Of a DNA stretch of 64,000 bases, positions 56,448 to 64,000 are shown piece after piece. The stretch lies in assembly GCF_001659605.2 (NCBI RefSeq), contig NC_035174.2:18948009-19012008 (forward strand), given 5' to 3'. Position numbers and translations under genes: made by a program. Source of the stretch: Manihot esculenta. Taxonomy: Eukaryota; Streptophyta; Magnoliopsida; Malpighiales; Euphorbiaceae. Every line of letters begins with the position of its first letter. The first letter of the stretch is position 1. The notes under the pieces are model-generated. The model saw nothing but the letters and a program-made list of their open reading frames with translations, did no database searches and was not told the DNA's origin.

Positions 56448-57654
56448 ATCTGTAACGACCCCAAAATGGACCGTCACCGGCGCTAGGATTCAGGTCGGCT
56501 TAAGGCCGCCAGAACCCGTAGCAAGCCTGCTATACTCTCTGTGTACCTGTAAACCTCATACATGATCATGCATTTTCTGTGAAAATAAAACTCTTTTCTG
56601 AACCAAGGCTTAACCTGTGCATGCACTATCTCTGTACTCTGTACTCATGTACTCTGTACTCTGTATCCCTGACTAGAGCTTGCTCTAGATGGGTTAACTC
56701 TTACCTGTTAAGCCTGGTTTTCACATACAGGAAAACATATATACATATACAGATCATGTACAAAACATACATCACTAGGTCAAGCAACAACTATTACATC
56801 TCTTTAATATTACATGTCCACTCTAAGCTATTACAGATCTCTTTACTTTTCCTGCACTCTGCTGGACTGTCCCTGTACACTGTACACTGAACCTGCAAAA
56901 CTGGGGTTAAGGGAGTGGGATGAGCTCTATAGCCCAGTGAGTAGAACAGTAAAACATCTCAGTAAAATATGATCTCATGAAATGCACCATATCACAGACA
57001 AGCCACATCAAGAGTAAACCTGTCACCACATAGTCCCAGTAACTCTGTGCCAGGGCGTAGAATCGAGCACCTGGTCTTCCTGTCATATATGTATATGTGT
57101 ATATAACACCTCTGTACTTACCATTGCCAGGGCGTAGTCAAAGGCTCCTGGACTTTGCTATACCTGCCAGGGCGTAGTCAAAGGCTCCTGGACTTCGCTA
57201 TACCTGCCAGGGCGTAGTCAAAGGCTCCTGGACTTCCTGTCTGTGACTATGGGATCATTCAGCATTTACCCACATCAACAATTAACAATGCAATGCAACA
57301 TATTCGTGGATACTAATGCAATCAACCTATGGCATAAACATGATGCATGAGATATGCGAAAACATTCCATTATGCAAGTAAAAGAATTACGTTTAGTTCC
57401 ACTCACCTCTGGCTATCTGGACTGACTGACTCTGCAGGTTCTGAACCTCTGGAGCAGTACTCACTGCTGCTCTCTCTGGTTCCTCTGGTCTGTACCTATA
57501 CAGATGGACTCAAATGAGGGACCAAACAAGCGTAGAATAACTCTCTTAAACTTCCCCAAGAATCCCCTTAAACTCACTCAACTATCCCTGCAAAGCATGC
57601 AAAAGAAAGCTGGACAGGACACTTTCGGCGGCAGGTTCGGCGGCCGAATGTCCT

Positions 57655-58101
57655 TGTTACCAAGCCTTTGAAGGTATATGCACGTCAAGGAACCAGAACC
57701 AAGAGTCCAAGCCCACAAATTGAAATTATGAACTAGTCAAAGTTCTGTTATGTTTTGTTATTTCTGTTTTTAAATGATTCCTGTTTTGTAGGAGGGGGTT
57801 CCTCCACTTTCTTTATTGTTAATTAGTTAGGGAGGGTGTTCCTCCATGATTGAGGTAATGCTCCTATGATGTAGGAAGCAGTAGTTAACACTTCCTGTAT
57901 TTAAACAATAATCATCAATAGAATGGGCATGCTTCCAAAACCCAATTCCGTTCTTGAGTACTTTAACTCAAAAGAAAAGGTTTTAGCTCCCTTATGAGCT
58001 GAGTTTGTTCATGACCCGTGGAAACAAGAAAAACACCCAAACACCATCTACACCCCTCACCCATAAACCCCAAACCAGACAACAAACTAGGGACCCTAAC
58101 A
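57655..58101 (+). repeat. Element F 5' LTR
   Basis: 447 bp. TATTTAAA at 57898-57905 is the likely TATA box. It contains a duplicated GGAGGG...GTTCCTCC motif near 57791 and 57830. The gag frame is already open here from ATG 58011, preceded by a three-codon upstream frame ATGAGCTGA at 57994. Confidence 0.95.
57898..57905 (+). promoter_or_regulatory. Candidate TATA box of F LTR
   Basis: TATTTAAA, about 200 bp upstream of the PBS. A start near 57930 would put the AUG at 58011 in the transcript leader. Confidence 0.55.
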
Positions 58102-61100
58102 ATTTGGTATCAGAGCCCTTTGTTATGGGTGAATCAGTTCAGGAACAGCTTTCAAAGCTCTTTGAGTTACTTCTAGCTGAACAGCAAGCTAACAAAGATC
58201 GCAATGATCAGATGGCTCAAGTTCACGCTAAACTGGCTGCCATGTCTGCTGAATTAGACGCAACAAAGCAGGGGTTACATTCTGCCAGTGCAGAGAGTCA
58301 AGCTAAATCACGGAGAGATAAGGGAATTTCAGGTACTTCGACTTCTGAACAGTCGGGAGGAAGTTCGTTTGTGCCTAAATTCACGAAGCTTGATTTCCCG
58401 CGCTATGATGGCCTGGAGGATCCTTTGGGCTGGCTTAGCCGTTGTCAGCATTTCTTCCGTCATCAACAAACCCCTGATGAGGAGAAGGTGAGCCTTGCTT
58501 CCTATCACTTAGAGGGCATTGCTCAATTATGGTACCTCCAGTTGCTGGATGATTTTCCAGACCCCAACTGGGATGAGTTCAGTCAACAATGTAACCTCCG
58601 TTTCGGCCCTCCAATTCGCAGCAATAAATTAGGCGAGTTGGCTAAGCTTCGTCAAACAGGAACTGTGGCAGATTACCAGAATCAATTTGAAGTATTGGTA
58701 TCTCGCGCAGGTACTTTAACACAGCAGCAGAAGGTTCAATTATATCTCAGCGGATTACAAGATTCTATCTCAGTAGAAGTCGAACTACATCAGCCCAAGG
58801 ATCTAGTAACCGCGATGAGTATTTCTCGGCTGTATGAACGCAAGCTGTTCCCCCGTTCAGCAGCAGTGAAAGACCTTCGTCGCAACACATTTCCATCTGA
58901 TTTCCGTTCCAATCGGTCAGTTAAACGGGTGTCTAGAGACGAGATGGATGAGCGCCGGAAAAAGGGCCTGTGTTTTAACTGTGATGAGCAATTTGTTCGC
59001 GGCCATCAATGTAAGAAGCTTTTCTGGATTGATTTGGAAGAACCAGATGAGAATGGTGATACTTTCCCAGACCTCAATCTAAATCAGCCAGAAATATCTT
59101 TGCACGCCATCACTGGTGTTCGAGGGCCCCAGTCCATGCAATTGTATGGCAGCTGGAAAGGTGGTCGGGTTCTAATTCTTATCGACTCCGGCAGCACCCA
59201 TAGTTTCGTATCTGCATCAAAAGTTGAAGAGTTACATGCCGAGGTTAATGAAAGGAATGGCTTAAAGGTTCACGTTGCAAACGGCGACCAACTTACCAGT
59301 CCAGGAATCTGTAAGGACACCCCGATTCTACTCGAATCAAACTCCTTTATGGTTGATCTGTTTGTTCTTCCTCTAACTGATTTTGATGTCGTCCTGGGAG
59401 TAAACTGGCTATGCACTTTGGGACCCATTTTATGGGATTTTTCAGTCATGAGTATGAGTTTCTTCCAACAGGGGCATCGGGTTGACCTTCAGGGGCTGAC
59501 TTCTTCATTTAATACAACAAGGTCAGATCTGCACAGTTTGCTCGGTTCCACCGCTTCTGATATACAAATGCAGCAATTATTGGCAGAATTTGCTCCTCTA
59601 TTCAATGCTCCAACAGGGTTGCCACCTAGTAGAGCGTGTGACCACCGTATTCCTCTTGAGCCAGGAGCAAAACCAGTGGTGGTCCGGCCCTACCGTTATC
59701 CGCATGGCCAAAAAGATGAGATTGAACAGCAGTGTGCAGCCATGTTGAAACAGGGTATAATTCGGCCAAGCAGATCTCCATTCTCCTCCCCAGTGATCTT
59801 GGTTCCAAAAGCAGATGGGTCTTGGCGATTATGCGTCGACTACAGGGAATTAAATGCAATAACCATCAAGGATAAGTTCCCAATTCCGGTTATAGATGAG
59901 TTGTTGGAAGAACTAGGAGGTGCAAAGTATTTCACCAAGCTGGACTTGTTATCTGGATATTTTCAAGTGGGCATGCACCCTACTGATGTGGAAAAGACAG
60001 CTTTCCGGACTCACCATGGCCACTTTGAATTCTTGGTGATGCCGTTTGGATTGTCCAACGCCCCTTCGACTTTCCAGGCCTTGATGAACGAGGTATTCCA
60101 ACCCTTCTTGAGAAAATTTGTGCTCGTTTTTTTTGATGATATCCTGGTTTTCAGTAAGTCTTGGGAGGAGCATCTCCACCATCTTCAGCTGGTATTTCAA
60201 TTGCTGGCATCAAATAAATTGTTCCTCAAGCGGTCGAAGTGTGTTTTTGGCCAAACTCAGATTTCCTATTTAGGTCATATTATTTCACAGCATGGGGTTC
60301 AAGTTGATCAGACCAAAATTTCAGCAATAATGGAATGGCCCAAGCCCACCACAATTCGGGCTTTGCGGGGATTTTTAGGGCTTACAGGATACTATCGTAA
60401 GTTCGTCCAGAATTATGGTTTAATCGCAGCACCGCTTACAGCTATGTTGCGCAAGAATGGGTTCGTCTGGAATGCAGAATCGTTGGCTGCCTTTGAAAAA
60501 TTGAAATCGGCAATGACAAATACTCCTATCCTAGTCTTGCCGAATTTTGATTTGTCATTTGTTGTTGAGTGCGATGCTTCTGGTATTGGAATAGGGGCTG
60601 TCCTGCTTCAGCAAAATAAACCAATCGCCTACTTCAGCCGTTCTTTCGCAGCGCGCCACCTCAATCTTCCGGCGTATGAACGAGAGCTGATTGGGTTAGT
60701 GAAAGCCATTAAACACTGGCGATCATATCTGTGGGGCCGTGAATTTCTGGTTCGCACAGACCATTATACACTCAAATATCTCTTGGAGCAACGCCACTTA
60801 TCATCCACGCAACAACATTGGGTCAGTAAACTAATGGGTTTTTCTTTTACAGTGGAATACAAAGCAGGGAAATCCAATATTGTGGCTGATGCTCTGTCTC
60901 GCCGAGATACTGACAGTGCTGCTCTAATGGCGGTTTCTATGCCGCAATTAAGTTTATTTGATGATATTAGGAAAGAGCAGACAGAATCAGCAGAAGTTCA
61001 GAAAAAAATTGCGGCTATTCTTGAGGGTACTTCTTCAGCCAACTGGAGTTTTCGGAATGATTTACTCTTCTACAAAAACAGAGTTTACATTCCGCAGAAA

Positions 61101-62459
61101 TCTCCAACCATTCAGCTGGTTGTCAGTGCTCTTCATAATCAAACTCATGAAGGTTACCAGAAGACTCTTTACCGGATCACTCGTGATTTTTTTTGGACTG
61201 GTATGAAAAAAATTGTCCGGGATTTTGTACAGGCCTGTGATACTTGCCAGAGGCATAAAACTGAAACTCTACAACCAGCCGGCCTGCTTCATCCTCTACC
61301 GATTCCATGCCAGATTTGGGCTGACATATCTATTGATTTCGTTGAAGGGATTCCTGCTTCTCGGGGTAAAAATGTTTTACTGGTCGTGGTCGACAGATTT
61401 TCCAAATACGGACACTTCTTGGCACTGTCCCACCCATATTCCGCTGTAAGTGTTGCACGATCTTTCTTTGACAACATCTTTAAGCTGCATGGCCTGCCAG
61501 AAACTATTGTAAGTGATAGGGATGTGACTTTCACTAGTTCTTTTTGGAAAGAACTGTTCCGTTTGTGTGGAACGAAGCTCTGTTTCAGTTCATCTTATCA
61601 CCCCCAATCGGATGGACAAACGGAGGTGGTCAACCGAACCATCGAAATGTACCTTCGCTGTTTCACAAGTTCTACACCCACTAAGTGGATTGACTGGTTG
61701 TCTTGGGCTGAATTCTGCTACAACACCAGCTACCATTCTTCCCTCAAATCCACTCCTTTTGAAACAGTGTATGGTCGCCCTCCTCCAAGATTGTTATCTT
61801 ACTTACCTGGGAGCTCTTCCATTGACGCAGTTGATACTGTTTTACAATCAAGGGATCGGATGTTGAGTTCCCTTCGTGAAAATCTGCAACATGCTCAACA
61901 ACGCATGAAACGTTCCTATGATCTTTCCCACAGGCCTTTGGAATTTCAGGTGGGAGATAAGGTTTTGTTGCGCCTTCGACCATATCGCCAATCTTCAGTC
62001 GCTAACAGGAGCAATCAGAAGCTTTCGGCAAGGTTCTATGGCCCCTTTGCCATTATGGAACGTGTTGGTTCCATGGCGTACAAGCTGGATCTTCCTCCAA
62101 CTTCAAAGATCCATCCTGTATTTCATGTGTCCAACCTTAAACGGTATCATGAGAACCAGTCCACCACAATTCCACTACTGCCGCCCTTTCCTCTAGATCC
62201 ACCTATTCATCCTTTAGCTATTCTTGATCATCGTATCAAGAGGGGCAATCCTGAAGTTCTAGTCCACTGGAGTAATTCCTCTCCTGCTGATGCTTCTTGG
62301 GAGCCGGCTCAATCTTTGGTCGACAGATTCCCAGATTTTAAGCTTGCGGACAAGCTTCCTGTGGGGCAGGGAAGTAATGTTACCAAGCCTTTGAAGGTAT
62401 ATGCACGTCAAGGAACCAGAACCAAGAGTCCAAGCCCACAAATTGAAATTATGAACTAG
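58011..62459 (+). CDS. Element F gag-pol polyprotein (Reina-like chromovirus), intact
   Basis: One uninterrupted frame of 1482 codons. The first in-frame ATG after the likely transcription start is 58011 (MTRGNKKNTQ), inside the 5' LTR; the alternative start is ATG 58125 (MGESVQEQL) after the PBS, giving 1444 residues. Domains from 58011: gag with coiled-coil-like N-part; capsid about 120-260; zinc motif CFNCDEQFVRGHQC about 321; protease DSGSTHSF about 391; RT FFDDIL about 706; RNase H ECDASG about 853; integrase HHCC about 1040-1083; core Asp in IDFVEG about 1108, Asp in VSDRDV about 1168 and Glu in GQTEVVN 36 residues later (D-35-E spacing); chromodomain about 1400-1445 (VLVHWSNSSPADASWEPAQ). 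The last 27 codons lie in the 3' LTR. All catalytic residues are present. Confidence 0.95.
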   Translation: MTRGNKKNTQTPSTPLTHKPQTRQQTRDPNNLVSEPFVMGESVQEQLSKLFELLLAEQQANKDRNDQMAQVHAKLAAMSAELDATKQGLHSASAESQAKSRRDKGISGTSTSEQSGGSSFVPKFTKLDFPRYDGLEDPLGWLSRCQHFFRHQQTPDEEKVSLASYHLEGIAQLWYLQLLDDFPDPNWDEFSQQCNLRFGPPIRSNKLGELAKLRQTGTVADYQNQFEVLVSRAGTLTQQQKVQLYLSGLQDSISVEVELHQPKDLVTAMSISRLYERKLFPRSAAVKDLRRNTFPSDFRSNRSVKRVSRDEMDERRKKGLCFNCDEQFVRGHQCKKLFWIDLEEPDENGDTFPDLNLNQPEISLHAITGVRGPQSMQLYGSWKGGRVLILIDSGSTHSFVSASKVEELHAEVNERNGLKVHVANGDQLTSPGICKDTPILLESNSFMVDLFVLPLTDFDVVLGVNWLCTLGPILWDFSVMSMSFFQQGHRVDLQGLTSSFNTTRSDLHSLLGSTASDIQMQQLLAEFAPLFNAPTGLPPSRACDHRIPLEPGAKPVVVRPYRYPHGQKDEIEQQCAAMLKQGIIRPSRSPFSSPVILVPKADGSWRLCVDYRELNAITIKDKFPIPVIDELLEELGGAKYFTKLDLLSGYFQVGMHPTDVEKTAFRTHHGHFEFLVMPFGLSNAPSTFQALMNEVFQPFLRKFVLVFFDDILVFSKSWEEHLHHLQLVFQLLASNKLFLKRSKCVFGQTQISYLGHIISQHGVQVDQTKISAIMEWPKPTTIRALRGFLGLTGYYRKFVQNYGLIAAPLTAMLRKNGFVWNAESLAAFEKLKSAMTNTPILVLPNFDLSFVVECDASGIGIGAVLLQQNKPIAYFSRSFAARHLNLPAYERELIGLVKAIKHWRSYLWGREFLVRTDHYTLKYLLEQRHLSSTQQHWVSKLMGFSFTVEYKAGKSNIVADALSRRDTDSAALMAVSMPQLSLFDDIRKEQTESAEVQKKIAAILEGTSSANWSFRNDLLFYKNRVYIPQKSPTIQLVVSALHNQTHEGYQKTLYRITRDFFWTGMKKIVRDFVQACDTCQRHKTETLQPAGLLHPLPIPCQIWADISIDFVEGIPASRGKNVLLVVVDRFSKYGHFLALSHPYSAVSVARSFFDNIFKLHGLPETIVSDRDVTFTSSFWKELFRLCGTKLCFSSSYHPQSDGQTEVVNRTIEMYLRCFTSSTPTKWIDWLSWAEFCYNTSYHSSLKSTPFETVYGRPPPRLLSYLPGSSSIDAVDTVLQSRDRMLSSLRENLQHAQQRMKRSYDLSHRPLEFQVGDKVLLRLRPYRQSSVANRSNQKLSARFYGPFAIMERVGSMAYKLDLPPTSKIHPVFHVSNLKRYHENQSTTIPLLPPFPLDPPIHPLAILDHRIKRGNPEVLVHWSNSSPADASWEPAQSLVDRFPDFKLADKLPVGQGSNVTKPLKVYARQGTRTKSPSPQIEIMN
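58105..58116 (+). promoter_or_regulatory. Primer-binding site (tRNA-iMet), element F
   Basis: TGGTATCAGAGC, three bases after the LTR end at 58101. It is also translated if the LTR start codon is used. Confidence 0.94.
62361..62377 (+). promoter_or_regulatory. Polypurine tract, element F (inside the coding frame)
   Basis: GTGGGGCAGGGAAGTAA precedes the 3' LTR (62378) and encodes VGQGSN of the polyprotein, so the same bases serve plus-strand priming and coding. Confidence 0.8.
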
Positions 62460-62824
62460 TCAAAGTTCTGTTATGTTTTGTTATTTCTGTTTTTAAATGA
62501 TTCCTGTTTTGTAGGAGGGGGTTCCTCCACTTTCTTTATTGTTAATTAGTTAGGGAGGGTGTTCCTCCATGATTGAGGTAATGCTCCTATGATGTAGGAA
62601 GCAGTAGTTAACACTTCCTGTATTTAAACAATAATCATCAATAGAATGGGCATGCTTCCAAAACCCAATTCCGTTCTTGAGTACTTTAACTCAAAAGAAA
62701 AGGTTTTAGCTCCCTTATGAGCTGAGTTTGTTCATGACCCGTGGAAACAAGAAAAACACCCAAACACCATCTACACCCCTCACCCATAAACCCCAAACCA
62801 GACAACAAACTAGGGACCCTAACA
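62378..62824 (+). repeat. Element F 3' LTR
   Basis: A 447-bp identical copy of 57655-58101. The polyprotein stop codon (62457-62459) lies 80 bases inside it. Confidence 0.95.
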
Positions 62825-63789
62825 GTCCTCTCCAGAGACGAAACTCAAGCACCTTCGGCGGCACCTTCGGCGGCCGAATCCCCCAAACAGAGCCGAACAT
62901 GCAAAACAGGCTGTGGCAGCCAAGCCACCATGCTAGAGGTTCGGCGGCCGAATGAACCTTCGGCTGCCGAACCTGAGTTCATCCAGAACTCAGCTTCAAC
63001 GGCAAACCATCTTCTCCTTCCCTTCACCCATTCAAACCATACTCCTCAACACACATATACGCATGTATATGATCACAGGGGTCCAAAACTATCTAATAAC
63101 CCCAAACAACAAATCAAACAAATACAGAAACATGTATACACGCATAACTCATCAAAAACCACTACTTCTCACTGAAACATACATCTCTCTCCTTTAACTT
63201 CCATAAAACCTTCAAAAAAACACATAAACATGTTCAAGAGCATTACTTACCTCCTGTAACAAGAAACTGAACACTCTAAACTAAGGAAAATGGACCAACT
63301 CTCCTCACACTCTCAACCTCGCACAAACGGAGCTTTTTGCTTCAAAACATTCAAACCCTTGTGAACGATCAACACACTCTGCATGAGCTGCTCAAACTCA
63401 GCAAATAAACCGGGGGAGACGTGGCCAACGTCTGGACATGAGCTGGTGATAACACCTGTCCAAAATGCTGACTAAGGGATACAAAACTGCTGGCTAAGCA
63501 ACTCAGCTTCGGCTGCCGAATCGCATGCAAAACCATGCAACATTCGGGGGCCGAACCTGAATTCGGAAGCCGAATATTGAGCACTTTCGGCGGCCGAACT
63601 TATCTTCGGCGGCCGAACTTGGCCAGTCTCCATGAACCATTTTCTCTTCAAAACTCAAAACTATCGAACTGTAAAACTATAAAACACATCATAACACTTA
63701 GAAACCATAACTCCTTATATAGAATCCCAACACCCCGGATTCCACCAGACAATAGAAATTCCGGTGCCGGATTCTAGCCGGGTATTACA

Positions 63790-64000
63790 GATAGCTTCTG
63801 GTAGTGTGGCACAGCCAGCAGCTCCAGCCACAACTCAGGGCAGTGGCAGAGGTAGAGGGAGAGGGGCAGCCTCTTCTTCTGGTTCCCGAGGTGAAGGTCC
63901 ATCAGCTCCAGCCAGGATCTTCACCATGACTCAGCAGGAGGCTAACACATCCAACACTGTGGTGTCAGGTAATCTCATCAGTGGGTGTTCTGATGTGTAT
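63790..64000 (+). pseudogene. Element D gag/protease junction, part 2
   Basis: Resumes after E with the second GATAG, then the gag C-terminal G/R-rich segment ([15 protein letters not shown]), [20 protein letters not shown] and the start of protease (SGCSDVY), matching C at 42150-42326 plus 44130-44157. Here no CACTA element is present at the TAA site, so this is the empty site for the insertion seen in C. It continues beyond the window. Confidence 0.9.

Larger units (their letters stand above)
57655..62824 (+). mobile_element. Element F: intact Reina-like chromovirus retrotransposon
   Basis: 5170 bp with TGTTACC...CCTAACA ends and perfect GTCCT duplications (57650-57654, 62825-62829). The two 447-bp LTRs are identical base for base in my reading. 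PBS, polypurine tract and a single gag-pol frame are all intact. Small size, short LTRs, RT motifs (FFDDILVFS, RGFLGLTGYYRKFV) and a C-terminal chromodomain fit the Reina clade. It is opposite in direction to its host E and looks like the youngest insertion in the window. Confidence 0.96.
49100..63789 (-). mobile_element. Element E: near-intact Tekay-type Ty3/gypsy retrotransposon, holding F
   Basis: Perfect GATAG duplications (49095-49099, 63790-63794) in D's gag. Reading right to left: 5' LTR 56451-63789 (split by F), PBS, gag-pol 56238 down to 51340, polypurine tract, 3' LTR 49100-51263. Without F it is about 9.5 kb, like Y without its solo LTRs. Both LTRs are 2164 bp and differ at roughly ten positions by eye (about 0.5%). 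The only lesion I see in coding sequence is one UGA. Confidence 0.94.
56451..63789 (-). repeat. Element E 5' LTR, split by F
   Basis: Segments 56451-57654 (1204 bp) and 62830-63789 (960 bp) add up to 2164 bp, exactly the 3' LTR length. F sits in a palindrome-rich block, directly after TTCGGCGGCCGAATGTCCT. Palindromes of the other cluster are at 63508-63620. Confidence 0.94.
38194..64000 (+). mobile_element. Element C: Tekay-type Ty3/gypsy, 5' part, split by CACTA and by D
   Basis: It begins with an LTR (38194-40514), PBS, gag and protease/RT up to 45131, where D is inserted. The rest of C (RT core onwards, 3' LTR, second GATGG) lies beyond the window, so its right limit here is only the window end. 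It holds a CACTA transposon between gag and protease. Confidence 0.82.
45132..64000 (+). mobile_element. Element D: Tekay-type Ty3/gypsy, 5' part, split by E
   Basis: Starts at 45132 with an LTR that is not preceded by a polypurine tract but by C's RT codons. It then has its own PBS and gag. This favours an insertion into C with AATAG (45127-45131) as left target duplication. Gag is interrupted by E (49100-63789) and resumes to the window end. Its pol and 3' LTR are not in the window. Confidence 0.8.

Noticed and set aside
1..64000. Host protein-coding gene, tRNA or rRNA genes
   Set aside because: All coding similarity is to retrotransposon gag-pol. The TGGTATCAGAGC sites are primer-binding sites, not tRNA genes, and no cloverleaf was seen around them.

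Overview
This window is plant nuclear DNA, very probably eudicot, and it is made almost entirely of nested transposable elements. I see no host protein gene, tRNA, rRNA or CRISPR array. The species cannot be fixed from sequence alone. The kingdom follows from plant Ty3/gypsy lineages (Tekay/Del-like, Reina-like, Athila-like), primer-binding sites matching plant initiator-Met and Asp tRNAs, a CACTA DNA transposon and plant-style TATA boxes. Letters for elements are mine.

Layout. (0) 1-916 is the 3' part of a Tekay-type LTR (+). (Z) 1443-19523 (+) is an old, decayed Ty3/gypsy element with short LTRs (about 420 bp). Its integrase is split by (Y) 5478-18516 (-), a young Tekay-type element. Y carries two solo LTRs: S3 (7320-9495) in its 3' LTR and S4 (14916-16300) in its leader. 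(A) about 20.45 kb to 38193 and beyond the window (+) is a decayed Athila-like element with a tRNA-Asp PBS. Its gag is broken by solo LTR S1 (21779-23985) and solo LTR P (24107-25566). Its reverse transcriptase is broken by solo LTR S2 (28196-37527), which itself holds the non-autonomous element B (28217-35289). Downstream of its RT it is broken again by C. (C) starts at 38194 (+, Tekay-type) and is interrupted by a CACTA element (42330-44126) and, inside RT, by (D) starting at 45132 (+). D's gag is interrupted by (E) 49100-63789 (-). E's 5' LTR holds (F) 57655-62824 (+), an intact Reina-like chromovirus. D's gag resumes at 63790.

The deepest nest is therefore A > C > D > E > F. Almost every insertion edge is proved by a target-site duplication that I read directly: AAACT (Y), CTTGG (S3), GCTTG (S4), GAAAC (S1), CACCT (P), GGTGG (S2), ACTTC (B), TAA (CACTA), GATAG (E) and GTCCT (F). 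For Z the pair is ACGAA/ACAAA. C and D have only their left edge in the window.

The most noteworthy items are these. F has identical 447-bp LTRs and one uninterrupted gag-pol frame that is open into both LTRs. B is a recently moved element lacking capsid and nearly all of pol. The Tekay-type LTRs share an architecture of palindrome clusters on both sides of the TATA box, tandem hairpin repeats and splice-site-like signals. E is intact except for one UGA. The genes present act only in retrotransposition: gag forms the particle, protease/RT/RNase H/integrase copy and insert the element, and the C-terminal chromodomain of the Reina and Tekay types is known to steer integration to heterochromatin, which fits this self-nested cluster.
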